DNA of 64,000 bases from contig NZ_FMHU01000001.1 of the NCBI RefSeq assembly GCF_900091415.1, forward strand, positions 2,108,001-2,172,000. Direction: 5' to 3'. The notes beneath the pieces are model-generated. The model was given only the letters and a program-made list of their open reading frames with translations. It ran no database searches and had not been told where the DNA came from. The first letter of the stretch is position 1; every line of letters starts with the position of its first letter. Position numbers and translations under genes: made by a program. Origin of the DNA: Micromonospora inyonensis. Its GTDB lineage: Bacteria; Actinomycetota; Actinomycetes; Mycobacteriales; Micromonosporaceae. Below, in pieces: positions 1 to 7,611 of this stretch.

Positions 1-436
1 CGGCCAGGTGCGCGGCGATCTCCCCGTGGGTGAGACCTTTGGCCGACAACGACAGCACCATGTCGTCGACGCCGGACAGACGCCGCTGGCGTTTGCGCAC
101 GATCTGCGGCTCGAACGTCCCGGCGGCGTCGCGTGGCACCCGGACCTCGACCGGGCCGATGTCGGTCAGCACCGTCTTGGTCCGGCTGCCGTTACGGGTG
201 TTCCCGCTGCCCCGACCCGCCGGGTCGTGCTTGTCGTAGCCGACGTGGTCGGTGATCTCACCATCCAGGGCCGACTCCAGGACCCGCTTCGTGAGCTGCT
301 GCAGCAGCCCACCCTCACCGGTCAGCTTCAACCCGTCACCACGAGCCCGATCGACCAGCATCGCGATCAGCTGCTCATCCGTGACCGCACCCACCGGCCC
401 GGCGGCCGGCTGTCCCACAGTGGTCTCGGTCGTCAT
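1..436 (-). CDS. IS256-family (mutator) transposase, N-terminal part only
   Basis: Reading leftward from an ATG at 436, the frame stays open to the window edge, so only about the first 145 residues are present. The protein would bind element ends and move its IS. Visible mutator-family landmarks are a DGEITDHVGYDKHD block near residue 60, a GNTRNG motif, VPRDAAGTFEP near residue 105 and a GLTHGEI helix near residue 137. The catalytic DDE residues lie outside the window, so completeness cannot be judged. A terminal repeat candidate lies about 30 bp upstream of the start, as expected for a short 5' leader in this family. Confidence 0.88.
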   Translation of the reverse strand, partial: MTTETTVGQPAAGPVGAVTDEQLIAMLVDRARGDGLKLTGEGGLLQQLTKRVLESALDGEITDHVGYDKHDPAGRGSGNTRNGSRTKTVLTDIGPVEVRVPRDAAGTFEPQIVRKRQRRLSGVDDMVLSLSAKGLTHGEIAAHLA

Positions 437-485
437 CTGGCGTCTCTCCCTTGATCGGTCGATCAGCCGTTATTTGTACAGTCCC
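1..485 (-). mobile_element. IS256-family insertion sequence, one end
   Basis: The transposase start at 436 is followed by about 50 bp of leader ending in a sequence whose reverse complement starts GGGACTGTACAAATAACGG (about 467-485). This looks like the terminal inverted repeat of an IS256-type element. The other end is outside the window, so the exact boundary and target duplication cannot be confirmed. Positions 486-689, between this element and the IS5 element, hold no gene I can recognise. Confidence 0.6.
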
Positions 486-689
486 AACCGCCCTCTCATA
501 TTCGGTGGTGACGGAAGGTGCTGTTACCCGAGGAGGATGCGGTGGCGGAGCAGGTGAAGCCTGCTCGTCCGTGCATTTGGCATGCGGTTCGTTTGGTCTT
601 GGTGTTGACGCCTTCGTGGGGCCGTTGCTGTAGGGGAACGTGGGGTGACCGTTACCTTCTTGACCGCCATGCGAGCACCATACGAGTAA

Positions 690-707
690 GAGGTCGCGCG
701 GAATGGT
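690..707 (+). repeat. IS5 terminal inverted repeat, left
   Basis: GAGGTCGCGCGGAATGGT; perfect match over 18 bp to the inverted copy at 1641-1658. The target duplication TAA precedes it at 687-689. Confidence 0.9.
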
Positions 708-713
708 TGTTGA

Positions 714-1556
714 TCATCGGCGGCGGGCGGGTCGGTTGTTCCACCGGTAGAGGGTCCATGCACGCCGGATGAGGCTGCGGACGGTGATGATCGCGTCGGC
801 GAGGTCGAAGAAGGCGTCGATGACCTTCTCTGTTCGTTCGTAGCAGCGTTGCAGCCGGTTGAACGCGTTGTGCCAGCTGTTCGTCCGTTCGACGTGCCAC
901 CGTTGGCTCGCCTGGATGGGCGCCTTGTCGCCCTTGTGGGCGATCTCACCGGTCAGGCCGCGCTCGGCCAGCAGGGCGCGGGTGACCTGGGAGTCGTATC
1001 CGGCGTCGAGGTGCACCGTGATGGCCTGGGGTAGTGGGCCGAGGTCGTCGAGGTGGTCGAGGGTGGGGCCGAGCAGGGGTGAGTCGTGTCGGTTCGCGCC
1101 GGCCAGGACCCGGCCGAGGGGGATGCCGTAGCCGTCGACCATCAACGAGCGTTTCATGCCCTGCTTGCCCCGGTCGACCGGTGAGCGTCCGGCGGCCTCG
1201 CCGCCGCCGGGAGCCTTGGTGATGCAGCCGTCCACGGCGATGTCGTCGAGGACCAGGCCGACGAGCCGGTCGTAGGCGTCCAGGGCGATCTGTTTGAGCT
1301 GGGCGAACACCCCAAGCTCTATCCACTCGTCACGGCGGCCGCGGATCGTGGTGGCCGAACAGGTGGCATCGGCGATCGCCTCGTAGGCGCAGCCGAACCG
1401 CAACACCTGGACCAGCTTGTCGAACACGATGCGGTCATCGATCCGCTTGCGGTGACAGCCCAGCGGATGTGTCGGTTGGTAGGTCGGCCGATCGGGGAGC
1501 AGCGCGGCGAACTGGACCCACAACGGCTCGATCAGCCATGCTGGGATGGCAGGCAC
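714..1556 (-). CDS. IS5-family transposase
   Basis: DDE transposase of about 280 residues, full length for the family. The acidic triad is visible as DDIAVDG (first D region), LDAGYDS (second D) and WHVERTNSW (E), with the usual K/R-rich linker GKQGMKRS. I prefer the GTG at 1556, because GGGAGG lies four bases upstream. An alternative GTG at 1574 would add six residues and lies upstream of that site. The coding frame is intact, so the copy may be active. Its translation start lies inside one arm of a large hairpin (1544-1618). Confidence 0.92.
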   Translation of the reverse strand: MPAIPAWLIEPLWVQFAALLPDRPTYQPTHPLGCHRKRIDDRIVFDKLVQVLRFGCAYEAIADATCSATTIRGRRDEWIELGVFAQLKQIALDAYDRLVGLVLDDIAVDGCITKAPGGGEAAGRSPVDRGKQGMKRSLMVDGYGIPLGRVLAGANRHDSPLLGPTLDHLDDLGPLPQAITVHLDAGYDSQVTRALLAERGLTGEIAHKGDKAPIQASQRWHVERTNSWHNAFNRLQRCYERTEKVIDAFFDLADAIITVRSLIRRAWTLYRWNNRPARRR

Positions 1557-1618
1557 AGAACCTCCCGTGATCACGGAGCGTCAGCAACTTCATGATCACC
1601 AGTTCTGTGCCTGCATCC
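1544..1618 (-). promoter_or_regulatory. Hairpin over the IS5 transposase start
   Basis: Arms at 1544-1561 and 1602-1618 (GGATGGCAGGCACAGAAC against GTTCTGTGCCTGCATCC) pair over about 17 bp with one bulge and a 40-nt loop. Any transcript entering from outside the element would hide the GTG start at 1556 in the stem. A transcript starting inside the loop would not form it. This is the known protective layout against read-through activation in several IS families; here it is an inference from base pairing. Confidence 0.6.
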
Positions 1619-1640
1619 GTTCAGGCGCGCCGATCAACCC

Positions 1641-1658
1641 ACCATTCCGCGCGACCTC
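1641..1658 (-). repeat. IS5 terminal inverted repeat, right
   Basis: Reverse complement of the left terminal repeat over 18 bp. It is followed directly by the second TAA at 1659-1661. Confidence 0.9.
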
Positions 1659-1672
1659 TAAGACTCCCGGCG

Positions 1673-1969
1673 TCAGCCGCGCTTCATCAGGCGGCCGACC
1701 GCCGCCATCATCTCGGTCGCCATCTCGTCGGCACGCCCCTCGGCGGCGCCCTCGTGCATGCAGTGCCGGGCGTGGTCGTCGAGCAGGCCGAGGGCGACCT
1801 TGTCCAGGGCGGCCTGGATGGCGGAGATCTGGGTGAGCACGTCGATGCAGTACCGGTCCTCGTCGACCATCTTCTCGATGCCCCGGACCTGCCCCTCGAC
1901 GCGGCGTAGCCGCGCGAGCAACTGGTCCTTGGTGGCCGTGTATCCCCGGATCGGTGTGGGTGTGCTCAT
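1673..1969 (-). CDS. csoR: CsoR-family copper-sensing repressor
   Basis: A 98-residue all-helical DUF156 protein that represses copper genes until Cu(I) binds. The copper ligands of true CsoR are present: a Cys in RYCIDVL (about residue 41) and a His and Cys in DDHARHC (about 66 and 70). This separates it from nickel or formaldehyde sensors of the same fold. It is divergent from copZ, with two operator-like palindromes in the gap, so it probably controls itself and the copZ-copA operon. An IS5 element sits just past its 3' end. Confidence 0.93.
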   Translation of the reverse strand: MSTPTPIRGYTATKDQLLARLRRVEGQVRGIEKMVDEDRYCIDVLTQISAIQAALDKVALGLLDDHARHCMHEGAAEGRADEMATEMMAAVGRLMKRG

Positions 1970-1984
1970 GGTGTCGAGGATAGC

Positions 1985-2001
1985 GTACCCCCCGGGGGTA
2001 T
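1985..2001. promoter_or_regulatory. CsoR operator 1
   Basis: GTACCCCCCGGGGGTAT is a near-perfect palindrome of the CsoR type (TACCC, G/C core, GGGTA). It lies 16 bp from the csoR start and probably mediates autoregulation. Confidence 0.75.
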
Positions 2002-2019
2002 GTTACGGTCCAGTCGAGG

Positions 2020-2040
2020 GGATACCCCAGGCGGGTATCC
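2020..2040. promoter_or_regulatory. CsoR operator 2
   Basis: Eight-base arms GGATACCC (2020-2027) and GGGTATCC (2033-2040) flank a 5-bp core. It is about 20 bp upstream of the copZ start and probably represses copZ-copA. Confidence 0.75.
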
Positions 2041-2059
2041 ATCGTCGAGAGGAGTTTCG

Positions 2060-2269
2060 ATGGCCACCGAGACGTACCAGGTGAAGGGCATGACCTGCGG
2101 ACACTGCGTCAGCGCGGTCAGCAGCGAGCTCGGGGCGGTCGCCGGCGTCACCGACGTCCAGGTCGACCTGGCCTCGGGGCAGGTCACCGTCACCAGCGAC
2201 GTCCCGCTGGAGACCGAGGCGGTCCGCGCCGCGGTCGACGAGGCCGGATTCGAGCTCGTCGGAGCATGA
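2060..2269 (+). CDS. copZ: CopZ-type copper chaperone
   Basis: A 69-residue heavy-metal-associated (HMA) domain with the Cu(I) motif GMTCGHC near residue 12. It would carry cytosolic copper to the ATPase CopA and to CsoR. The ATG at 2060 is chosen because GAGAGGAG sits just upstream and the HMA fold starts at once; the frame is open further upstream through the operator. It is the first gene of the copper operon and overlaps the next gene by four bases. Confidence 0.93.
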   Translation: MATETYQVKGMTCGHCVSAVSSELGAVAGVTDVQVDLASGQVTVTSDVPLETEAVRAAVDEAGFELVGA

Positions 2270-3165
2270 ACACAGCGACGAAGCTGAGCGGTTTCGCCCT
2301 CGGCCTCGTGGCGGTTGTCGGTGCGGCGTACGGGGTCGGGCAGTTGACCGGCCCCGTCACCCCCGCCGAGAGCGGCCACACCATCGGGCACGCGACCGCC
2401 GGCCCCGAGGGCGGGCACGAGGACGCCCCGGGCGGCGCCGAGGACCACCTCCCCGGCGGCCTGCTGGTCTCCGACCGGGGCTACACGCTCACCCCCGTCT
2501 CCACGTCGGGCGGCGAGTTCGCCTTCCGGGTCACCGGCCCGGACGGGCACGCGGTCACCTCCTTCGACGAGGCACACGACAAGCGGATGCACCTCATCGT
2601 CGCCCGGCGGGACCTCGCCGCGTTCCGGCACGTGCACCCGGCGATGGATCCGGACGGCACCTGGCGGGTCGACTCCCCGCTGGGCGAGCCGGGGATCTGG
2701 CGGGCCTTTGCCGACTTCACCCCGACCGGGGCGGAACCGCTCACCCTCGGGGTCGACGTCGCGGTCCCCGGCGCGTTCACCCCGCGGGCGCTCCCCGCCC
2801 CGGCGGTCACCACCACCGTCGACGGGTACGCCGTCACCCTCGCCGGTGAGCTGCGGCCCGGCGGGACGAGCGGGCTGACCCTGACCGTCCGACGCGACGG
2901 CGTACCGGTCACCGACCTCCAGCCCTACCTCGGTGCGTACGGGCACCTGGTGGCGCTGCGCCAGGGCGATCTGGCGTACCTGCACGTGCACCCGGACGGT
3001 GGCCCAGGCGACGGGCGGACCCGTCCCGGCCCGGAGGTGCGCTTCCGCGCCGAGGTGCCGTCCGCCGGGACGTACCGCCTCTTCCTGGACTTCCAACACG
3101 GCGGCACGGTCCGTACCGCCGCGTTCACGGTCGTGGCCGGCGCATCCGACCACGCGCACGACTGA
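2266..3165 (+). CDS. Membrane-anchored His-rich protein of the copper operon
   Basis: A 299-residue protein with an N-terminal hydrophobic segment (about residues 8-28), so probably anchored and exported. It then has a His/Gly/Glu-rich stretch (residues 35-62) and two beta-rich repeats. Each repeat has a histidine pair: [12 protein letters not shown] near residue 125 and YLHVHPDGG near residue 245. The tail ends in DHAHD. Such proteins sit between copZ and copA in many actinobacteria and are plausibly periplasm-side copper binders, but I know of no assigned activity. The ATGA overlap with copZ implies translational coupling. Confidence 0.75.
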   Translation: MNTATKLSGFALGLVAVVGAAYGVGQLTGPVTPAESGHTIGHATAGPEGGHEDAPGGAEDHLPGGLLVSDRGYTLTPVSTSGGEFAFRVTGPDGHAVTSFDEAHDKRMHLIVARRDLAAFRHVHPAMDPDGTWRVDSPLGEPGIWRAFADFTPTGAEPLTLGVDVAVPGAFTPRALPAPAVTTTVDGYAVTLAGELRPGGTSGLTLTVRRDGVPVTDLQPYLGAYGHLVALRQGDLAYLHVHPDGGPGDGRTRPGPEVRFRAEVPSAGTYRLFLDFQHGGTVRTAAFTVVAGASDHAHD

Positions 3166-3178
3166 CCGGAGGTACCCG

Positions 3179-5434
3179 ATGTCCACCGCTGAGCCACTAC
3201 GGGTGGCACCCCACCGGATCGAGCTGGCCATCGGCGGGATGACCTGCGCCTCCTGTGCCTCCCGGATCGAGAAGAAGCTCAACCGCATCGACGGTGTCAC
3301 CGCCACGGTCAACTACGCCACCGAGAAGGCGAGCATCCGGTACGACGACACCGTCACGCCACAGGATCTGATCGCCACGGTCGAGAAGACCGGCTACACC
3401 GCCGCGCTGCCGCCCCCGCCCACGCCGTCCGCCGGCGCGGAGGGGACCACCGAGCCGGTGGACGAGCTGCGCGGGCTGCGTACCCGGTTGTGGGTGTCGG
3501 CCGTGCTGACGGTGCCGGTGGTCCTGCTGGCGATGGTGCCGGCCTGGCAGTTCACCTACTGGCAGTGGCTCTCGCTGACCCTGACCGCCCCGGTGGTGGC
3601 CTACGGCGGGCTGCCCCTCCACAGGGCCGCCCTGGTCAACCTGCGCCACGGCGCGGCGACCATGGACACGCTGATCTCACTCGGCACCCTCGCCGCGTTC
3701 GGCTGGTCGCTCTGGGCGCTCTTCCTCGGCGACGCGGGCACGCCGGGGATGACCCACCCGTTCACCTTCGACGTCGCGCGCAGCGACGGGGCCGGCAACA
3801 TCTACCTGGAGACGGCGGCCGGGGTGACCACGTTCATCCTCGCCGGCCGCTACTTCGAGGCCCGCGCGAAGCGCACCGCCGGGGCGGCCCTGCGCGCCCT
3901 GCTCGAACTGGGCGCGAAGGACGTCGCCGTGCTGCGGGACGGCGCGGAGGTCCGGATCCCGGTCGACCGGCTCGCGGTGGGGGACCGGTTCGTGGTCCGG
4001 CCCGGCGAGAAGGTCGCCACCGACGGGGTGGTGGCCGAGGGCACCTCGGCGGTCGACGCCAGCATGCTCACCGGCGAGTCGGTGCCGGTCGAGGTAGGGC
4101 CGGGGGACGCCGTGGTCGGGGCGACCGTCAACGCGGGCGGCCGACTGGTGGTCACCGCCACCCGGATCGGCGGGGACACCCAGCTCGCCCAGATGGCGCA
4201 GTTGGTGGAGCAGGCGCAGACCGGCAAGGCCGCGGTGCAGCGGCTGGCCGACCGGATCTCCGGGGTCTTCGTCCCGATCGTGATCGCCCTCGCGGTCGGC
4301 ACCCTCGGCTACTGGCTCGGCCGCGACGCTGGCCTGACCGCCGCGTTCACCGCCGCCGTGGCGGTGCTGATCATCGCCTGCCCGTGCGCGCTCGGTCTGG
4401 CCACCCCGACCGCCCTGCTGGTCGGCACCGGCCGGGGCGCGCAGCTCGGCATCCTGATCAAGGGGCCGGAGGTGCTGGAGTCGACCCGGCGGGTGGACAC
4501 CGTCGTGCTGGACAAGACCGGCACCGTCACCACCGGCAGGATGACCCTGGTCGACACGCTCCCGGCCGACGGACAGGACGCCGACGAACTGCTGCGGCTG
4601 GCCGGCGCGCTGGAGGCGGCCAGCGAACACCCGATCGCCAGGGCGGTGGCCGCCGGGGCGGCCCGTGCCGGCACTCTGCCCCCGGTGACCGGGTTCGCCA
4701 ACGCCGAGGGGCTCGGCGTCACCGGCACGGTCGACGGCCGGGAGCTGGTGGTCGGCCGGGTACGGCTGCTGCGCGAGCGCGGTCTCGACGTACCCGAGGG
4801 GGTCGAACGGGCGGTGCGTGACGCGGAGGCCGAGGGGCGGACGGCGGTGCTGGCCGGCTGGGACGGCCGGGCGCGTGGCGTCCTGGTCGTCGCCGACGTG
4901 GTCAAGCCGACCAGCCGGGCCGCGATCGCCCGGCTCCGTGAGATCGGTCTGACTCCGGTGCTGCTGACCGGGGACAACTCCGCCGTGGCCCGCACGGTCG
5001 CCGCCGAGGTGGGGGTGGACGAGGTGATCGCCGAGGTGCTGCCGGCGGAGAAGGTGGACATGGTCCGACGGCTCCAGGCCGAGGGGAAGGTCGTGGCCAT
5101 GGTCGGGGACGGGGTGAACGACGCCGCCGCGCTCGCCCAGGCCGACCTGGGACTGGCCATGGGCACCGGCACGGACGCGGCGATCGAGGCGTCCGACCTG
5201 ACCCTGGTCCGGGGTGACCTCATGACGGCGGTCGACGCGATCCGGCTCTCCCGCCGGACGCTGCTGATCATCAAGAGCAACCTGTTCTGGGCCTTCGCCT
5301 ACAACGTGGCGGCGCTGCCACTGGCCGCCGCCGGGATGCTCAATCCAATGATCGCCGGAGCCGCGATGGCCTTCTCCTCGGTCTTCGTGGTCGCCAACAG
5401 CCTGCGCCTGCGGGGCTTCCGCCCGGTGGCGTAG
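3179..5434 (+). CDS. copA: P1B-type Cu(I)-exporting ATPase
   Basis: A 751-residue copper efflux pump. One HMA domain is at the N-terminus (GMTCASCAS near residue 21). TGES marks the actuator domain and IIACPCALG the transmembrane metal site. DKTGT holds the phosphorylated Asp, SEHPIA is the P1B HP motif and GDGVNDAA the hinge. YN in the next helix and M..SS in the last helix are the P1B-1 copper signature. The frame is open upstream, but the ATG at 3179 has GGAGG in front and follows the previous stop by 13 bp. It completes the csoR-copZ-copA system. Confidence 0.96.
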   Translation: MSTAEPLRVAPHRIELAIGGMTCASCASRIEKKLNRIDGVTATVNYATEKASIRYDDTVTPQDLIATVEKTGYTAALPPPPTPSAGAEGTTEPVDELRGLRTRLWVSAVLTVPVVLLAMVPAWQFTYWQWLSLTLTAPVVAYGGLPLHRAALVNLRHGAATMDTLISLGTLAAFGWSLWALFLGDAGTPGMTHPFTFDVARSDGAGNIYLETAAGVTTFILAGRYFEARAKRTAGAALRALLELGAKDVAVLRDGAEVRIPVDRLAVGDRFVVRPGEKVATDGVVAEGTSAVDASMLTGESVPVEVGPGDAVVGATVNAGGRLVVTATRIGGDTQLAQMAQLVEQAQTGKAAVQRLADRISGVFVPIVIALAVGTLGYWLGRDAGLTAAFTAAVAVLIIACPCALGLATPTALLVGTGRGAQLGILIKGPEVLESTRRVDTVVLDKTGTVTTGRMTLVDTLPADGQDADELLRLAGALEAASEHPIARAVAAGAARAGTLPPVTGFANAEGLGVTGTVDGRELVVGRVRLLRERGLDVPEGVERAVRDAEAEGRTAVLAGWDGRARGVLVVADVVKPTSRAAIARLREIGLTPVLLTGDNSAVARTVAAEVGVDEVIAEVLPAEKVDMVRRLQAEGKVVAMVGDGVNDAAALAQADLGLAMGTGTDAAIEASDLTLVRGDLMTAVDAIRLSRRTLLIIKSNLFWAFAYNVAALPLAAAGMLNPMIAGAAMAFSSVFVVANSLRLRGFRPVA

Positions 5435-5554
5435 CCGGTCCGACTGGCCCGGCCACGCCTGGCGAACAGGGAAAAGGGTTGGGTGGGGGCGGTGGGGGTA
5501 GGAATCACCGGGTAGGACGACGAGGTTCCACACCCGCGACCCCGGAGGTGCCGC

Positions 5555-5728
5555 ATGGGTATCGATGACAAGATCAATAACGCGTCCGAGCAGGCGGCCG
5601 GCAAGGTCAAGGAAGGTGCCGGCCGGGCGACCGGCGACGAGCGGCTGGAGAGCGAGGGCCACAAGGACCAGGCCAGCGCCAACCTCAAGCAGGCCGGCGA
5701 GAAGATCAAGGACGTGTTCCGCAGCTGA
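5555..5728 (+). CDS. CsbD-family stress protein
   Basis: A 57-residue hydrophilic protein beginning MGIDDKINN, with the family motif EQAAGKVKEGAG and the tail GEKIKDVF. CsbD-like proteins are small, highly expressed general-stress proteins of unknown mechanism. GGAGG lies just upstream of the ATG. The stop overlaps a possible ATG of the next frame. Confidence 0.88.
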   Translation: MGIDDKINNASEQAAGKVKEGAGRATGDERLESEGHKDQASANLKQAGEKIKDVFRS

Positions 5729-5790
5729 TGTCCGCGTTTCCGCGTCGGGTCGACCCCGGTCGGCCCGACGCGGCGCGTACGGGAGGGAAG

Positions 5791-6225
5791 ATGCCGGTCA
5801 CCCTCGACGACCTCGGTGCGTGGCTGCTCAAGGGCAACGCGGACACCACCGACCTGACCAGCCGGTTCGCCCGTGATCCCCGGGTGCGGGAGTGGTGTGT
5901 CCGCCCCGGTTACCGGGCCCGGCTGATGGCGGACGGGCAGCCGGTCGTCCTCTGGGCGAGCGGAAGCCGGGGTGGTCCGCCGTACGGCGTCTGGGGTGTC
6001 GGCCGGCTCACCGGCCCGCCGGTGCCCCACGGCGACGGGCCGTGGACGGTGCCGCTCGACCTCACCGTCCTCGCCCCCGAGCGCCGGGTCCGTCGCGATG
6101 CCCTACGCGCCGACGCCCGCCTGGCGGCGGCGGAGGTCTTCCGCCAGCCGCAGGGGGCCAACCCGTCCTACCTGACCGTGGCCCAGTTCGCTGCCCTCCA
6201 CGACCATCTGCCGCCGACAGGCTGA
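5791..6225 (+). CDS. Hypothetical protein, EVE-like
   Basis: A 144-residue soluble protein. The central segment VVLWASGSRGG followed by GVWGVGRLTG resembles the core of EVE/PUA-like domains, which bind modified bases or small ligands; this is only a pattern resemblance. The ATG at 5791 follows GGAGGGAAG, a strong ribosome site. The frame also opens from an ATG at 5728 overlapping the csbD stop, which would add 21 residues of low-complexity sequence. The 3' end overlaps a degraded dinB frame on the other strand. Confidence 0.6.
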   Translation: MPVTLDDLGAWLLKGNADTTDLTSRFARDPRVREWCVRPGYRARLMADGQPVVLWASGSRGGPPYGVWGVGRLTGPPVPHGDGPWTVPLDLTVLAPERRVRRDALRADARLAAAEVFRQPQGANPSYLTVAQFAALHDHLPPTG

Positions 6226-6591
6226 ACAGGTCGGCCGAGAGGCGATGTCGCTGCGTTCGCGCGGCGGACGGCCCTGGAGATGGTCCATGGTCACGCTCCA
6301 CCACCAGCCGAGGTGCCAGGTGAGCCAGGCGATCGTGGGCACCGGGACCGGGTCCGGCTCGGTGTCTGCCCAGTCCGGCACCCACCCGCCGGCCGGGCCG
6401 CCCCGCATCGTCCAGCAGAGTGGGGCGGGTTCCCACCGGAAGTCCTCCGGTTCGAGTCGTTCCAGGTGGTACTCGAACAACGACCAGGTCAGGTCGAACT
6501 GCCCCCGCGTCAGCGTGGGGAAAGGTACCGGCATCCGGACACCATGCCACCGCGTCGCCCCGCCGGTCGACCGAGTATGGTCCGCCGTCAC
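6103..6591 (-). pseudogene. DinB-like hydrolase, 3'-truncated
   Basis: The first 115 or so residues look like a DinB_2 four-helix protein (FDLTWSLFEYHLERL, then a W/H-rich IAWLTWHLGWWWSVTMDHL helix holding a metal-ligand His). Homology stops after the GRPPRERS motif near 6250. The rest of the frame runs antisense through the neighbouring gene and has no DinB character, so the C-terminal helices and later His ligands are missing. The GTG at 6591 is the likely original start. Confidence 0.6.
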
Positions 6592-6915
6592 GCCGGAGAC
6601 CCGGGAATGGCGGTGGGGGCGCGTCGGTTGTGTCCCCGTGCGGCCGTGACCCGCCGCCGGTGAGCGCGCGGGTGGGTCGGGTGGCCCCGGGAATGGGGTC
6701 GGCCCGCCGGTCGTTACACCATGTCGACGCCGATGGAGCAGCCCGCCCGGCGGGCCCGGTGGATCCCCCGATCCCCTCTCCGGTGCGTCGCGAAATCCCC
6801 CGGAACGTTCTCAGAGCGCCCTTACGTGTGGTGCTCACGCACCGTCCGCTCCCTCCCCGCCCGCCTGGGCGGCATGTCCGGATGTGTGCGTCGACCCCCG
6901 AACGGAGCTTTGACC
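6592..6915. other. Intergenic region, no gene seen
   Basis: The 324 bp between the dinB remnant and the secreted protein gene carry no frame with credible coding character. The part nearest 6915 should hold the promoter of the downstream gene, but I cannot mark -35/-10 boxes with confidence. Confidence 0.4.
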
Positions 6916-7515
6916 ATGAACAAGCTTATCCAGCGTGGTGTGCTGTCCATCGCAGGTCTGACCGCCGCAGCCGGAATCGCCGCCGGTCCGGGCCTGTCGC
7001 AGGACACGACCCCGGCAGTGACCACCACGCCGGTCGCGGCGACCCAGCAGGTGACGGCAGACAAGCCGGTGTCGACGGACAAGCTGCTGCCCAACGGTGT
7101 GCCCGCCGGCCAGTCGACGGTCCCCCTGACCGACGAGCAGAAGGCCAACGCCAAGGCCATCATCGAGGCCACCAAGAAGAACGGCATGGACGAGCGGGCC
7201 GCCGTGGTCGCCATCGCCACCGCCCTCCAGGAGTCGAAGCTGGAGAACCTGGGCCACCTGGGTGACCGCAACGACCACGACTCGCAGGGCCTGTTCCAGC
7301 AGCGCCCGTCGAGCGGGTGGGGCACGGTCGAGCAGATCACCGACCCCGAGTACGCCACCACCGCGTTCCTCACCGGTCTGAAGCAGGTCGACGGCTGGCA
7401 GGACCTGCCCCTGACCCAGGCCGCCCAGACCGTGCAGGTGTCGGCCTACCCCGACCACTACGCCCAGTGGGAGAAGCAGGCCGCCGACCTCGTCGCCGAA
7501 CTCTGGACCAGGTGA
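6916..7515 (+). CDS. Secreted transglycosylase-like protein
   Basis: A 199-residue exported protein. A signal peptide covers about residues 1-30 (MNKLIQRGVLSIAGLTAAAG, cleavage near GPGLSQ). A Thr-rich spacer follows, then a compact domain from about residue 75. The block AVVAIATALQESKLENLGHLG, with a conserved Glu and DSQGLFQQRPSSGWG, matches the lysozyme-like domain found in actinobacterial cell-wall proteins. It may cleave or bind peptidoglycan. The ATG at 6916 is chosen because the signal peptide starts there; the frame is open upstream. A strong terminator follows. Confidence 0.75.
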   Translation: MNKLIQRGVLSIAGLTAAAGIAAGPGLSQDTTPAVTTTPVAATQQVTADKPVSTDKLLPNGVPAGQSTVPLTDEQKANAKAIIEATKKNGMDERAAVVAIATALQESKLENLGHLGDRNDHDSQGLFQQRPSSGWGTVEQITDPEYATTAFLTGLKQVDGWQDLPLTQAAQTVQVSAYPDHYAQWEKQAADLVAELWTR

Positions 7516-7535
7516 CGACCGGACAGGACAACCAC

Positions 7536-7568
7536 GAGGGCCCCTTCCCGATCCGGGAAGGGGCCCTC
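7536..7568 (+). terminator. Strong hairpin terminator
   Basis: Arms GAGGGCCCCTTCCCG (7536-7550) and its exact complement (7554-7568) form a 15-bp stem with a 3-nt loop, 20 bp after the stop of the secreted protein gene. The gene to the right converges on it, so it may serve both strands. Confidence 0.85.
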
Positions 7569-7611
7569 GTCGGTGTGCACGCATCGGCGGAGGTCGGGTC
7601 GCGCCAGGCGG

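Larger units (their letters stand above)
690..1658 (-). mobile_element. Complete IS5-family insertion sequence (969 bp)
   Basis: The element carries perfect 18-bp terminal inverted repeats, GAGGTCGCGCGGAATGGT, at 690-707 and inverted at 1641-1658. It is flanked by the direct repeat TAA at 687-689 and 1659-1661. A 3-bp TNA duplication fits IS5-family groups such as IS1031. It holds one intact transposase gene on the minus strand. It lies 14 bp from the 3' end of csoR, so it landed just downstream of the copper regulator without breaking it. Confidence 0.9.

Noticed and set aside
486..689. Short plus-strand frames between the IS256 end and the IS5 element
   Set aside because: No motif, and the segment is interrupted by the IS5 insertion; too little to call.
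3677..5662. Minus-strand frame of about 660 codons across copA
   Set aside because: His/Gly/Arg-rich shadow of the ATPase gene; no recognisable domain.
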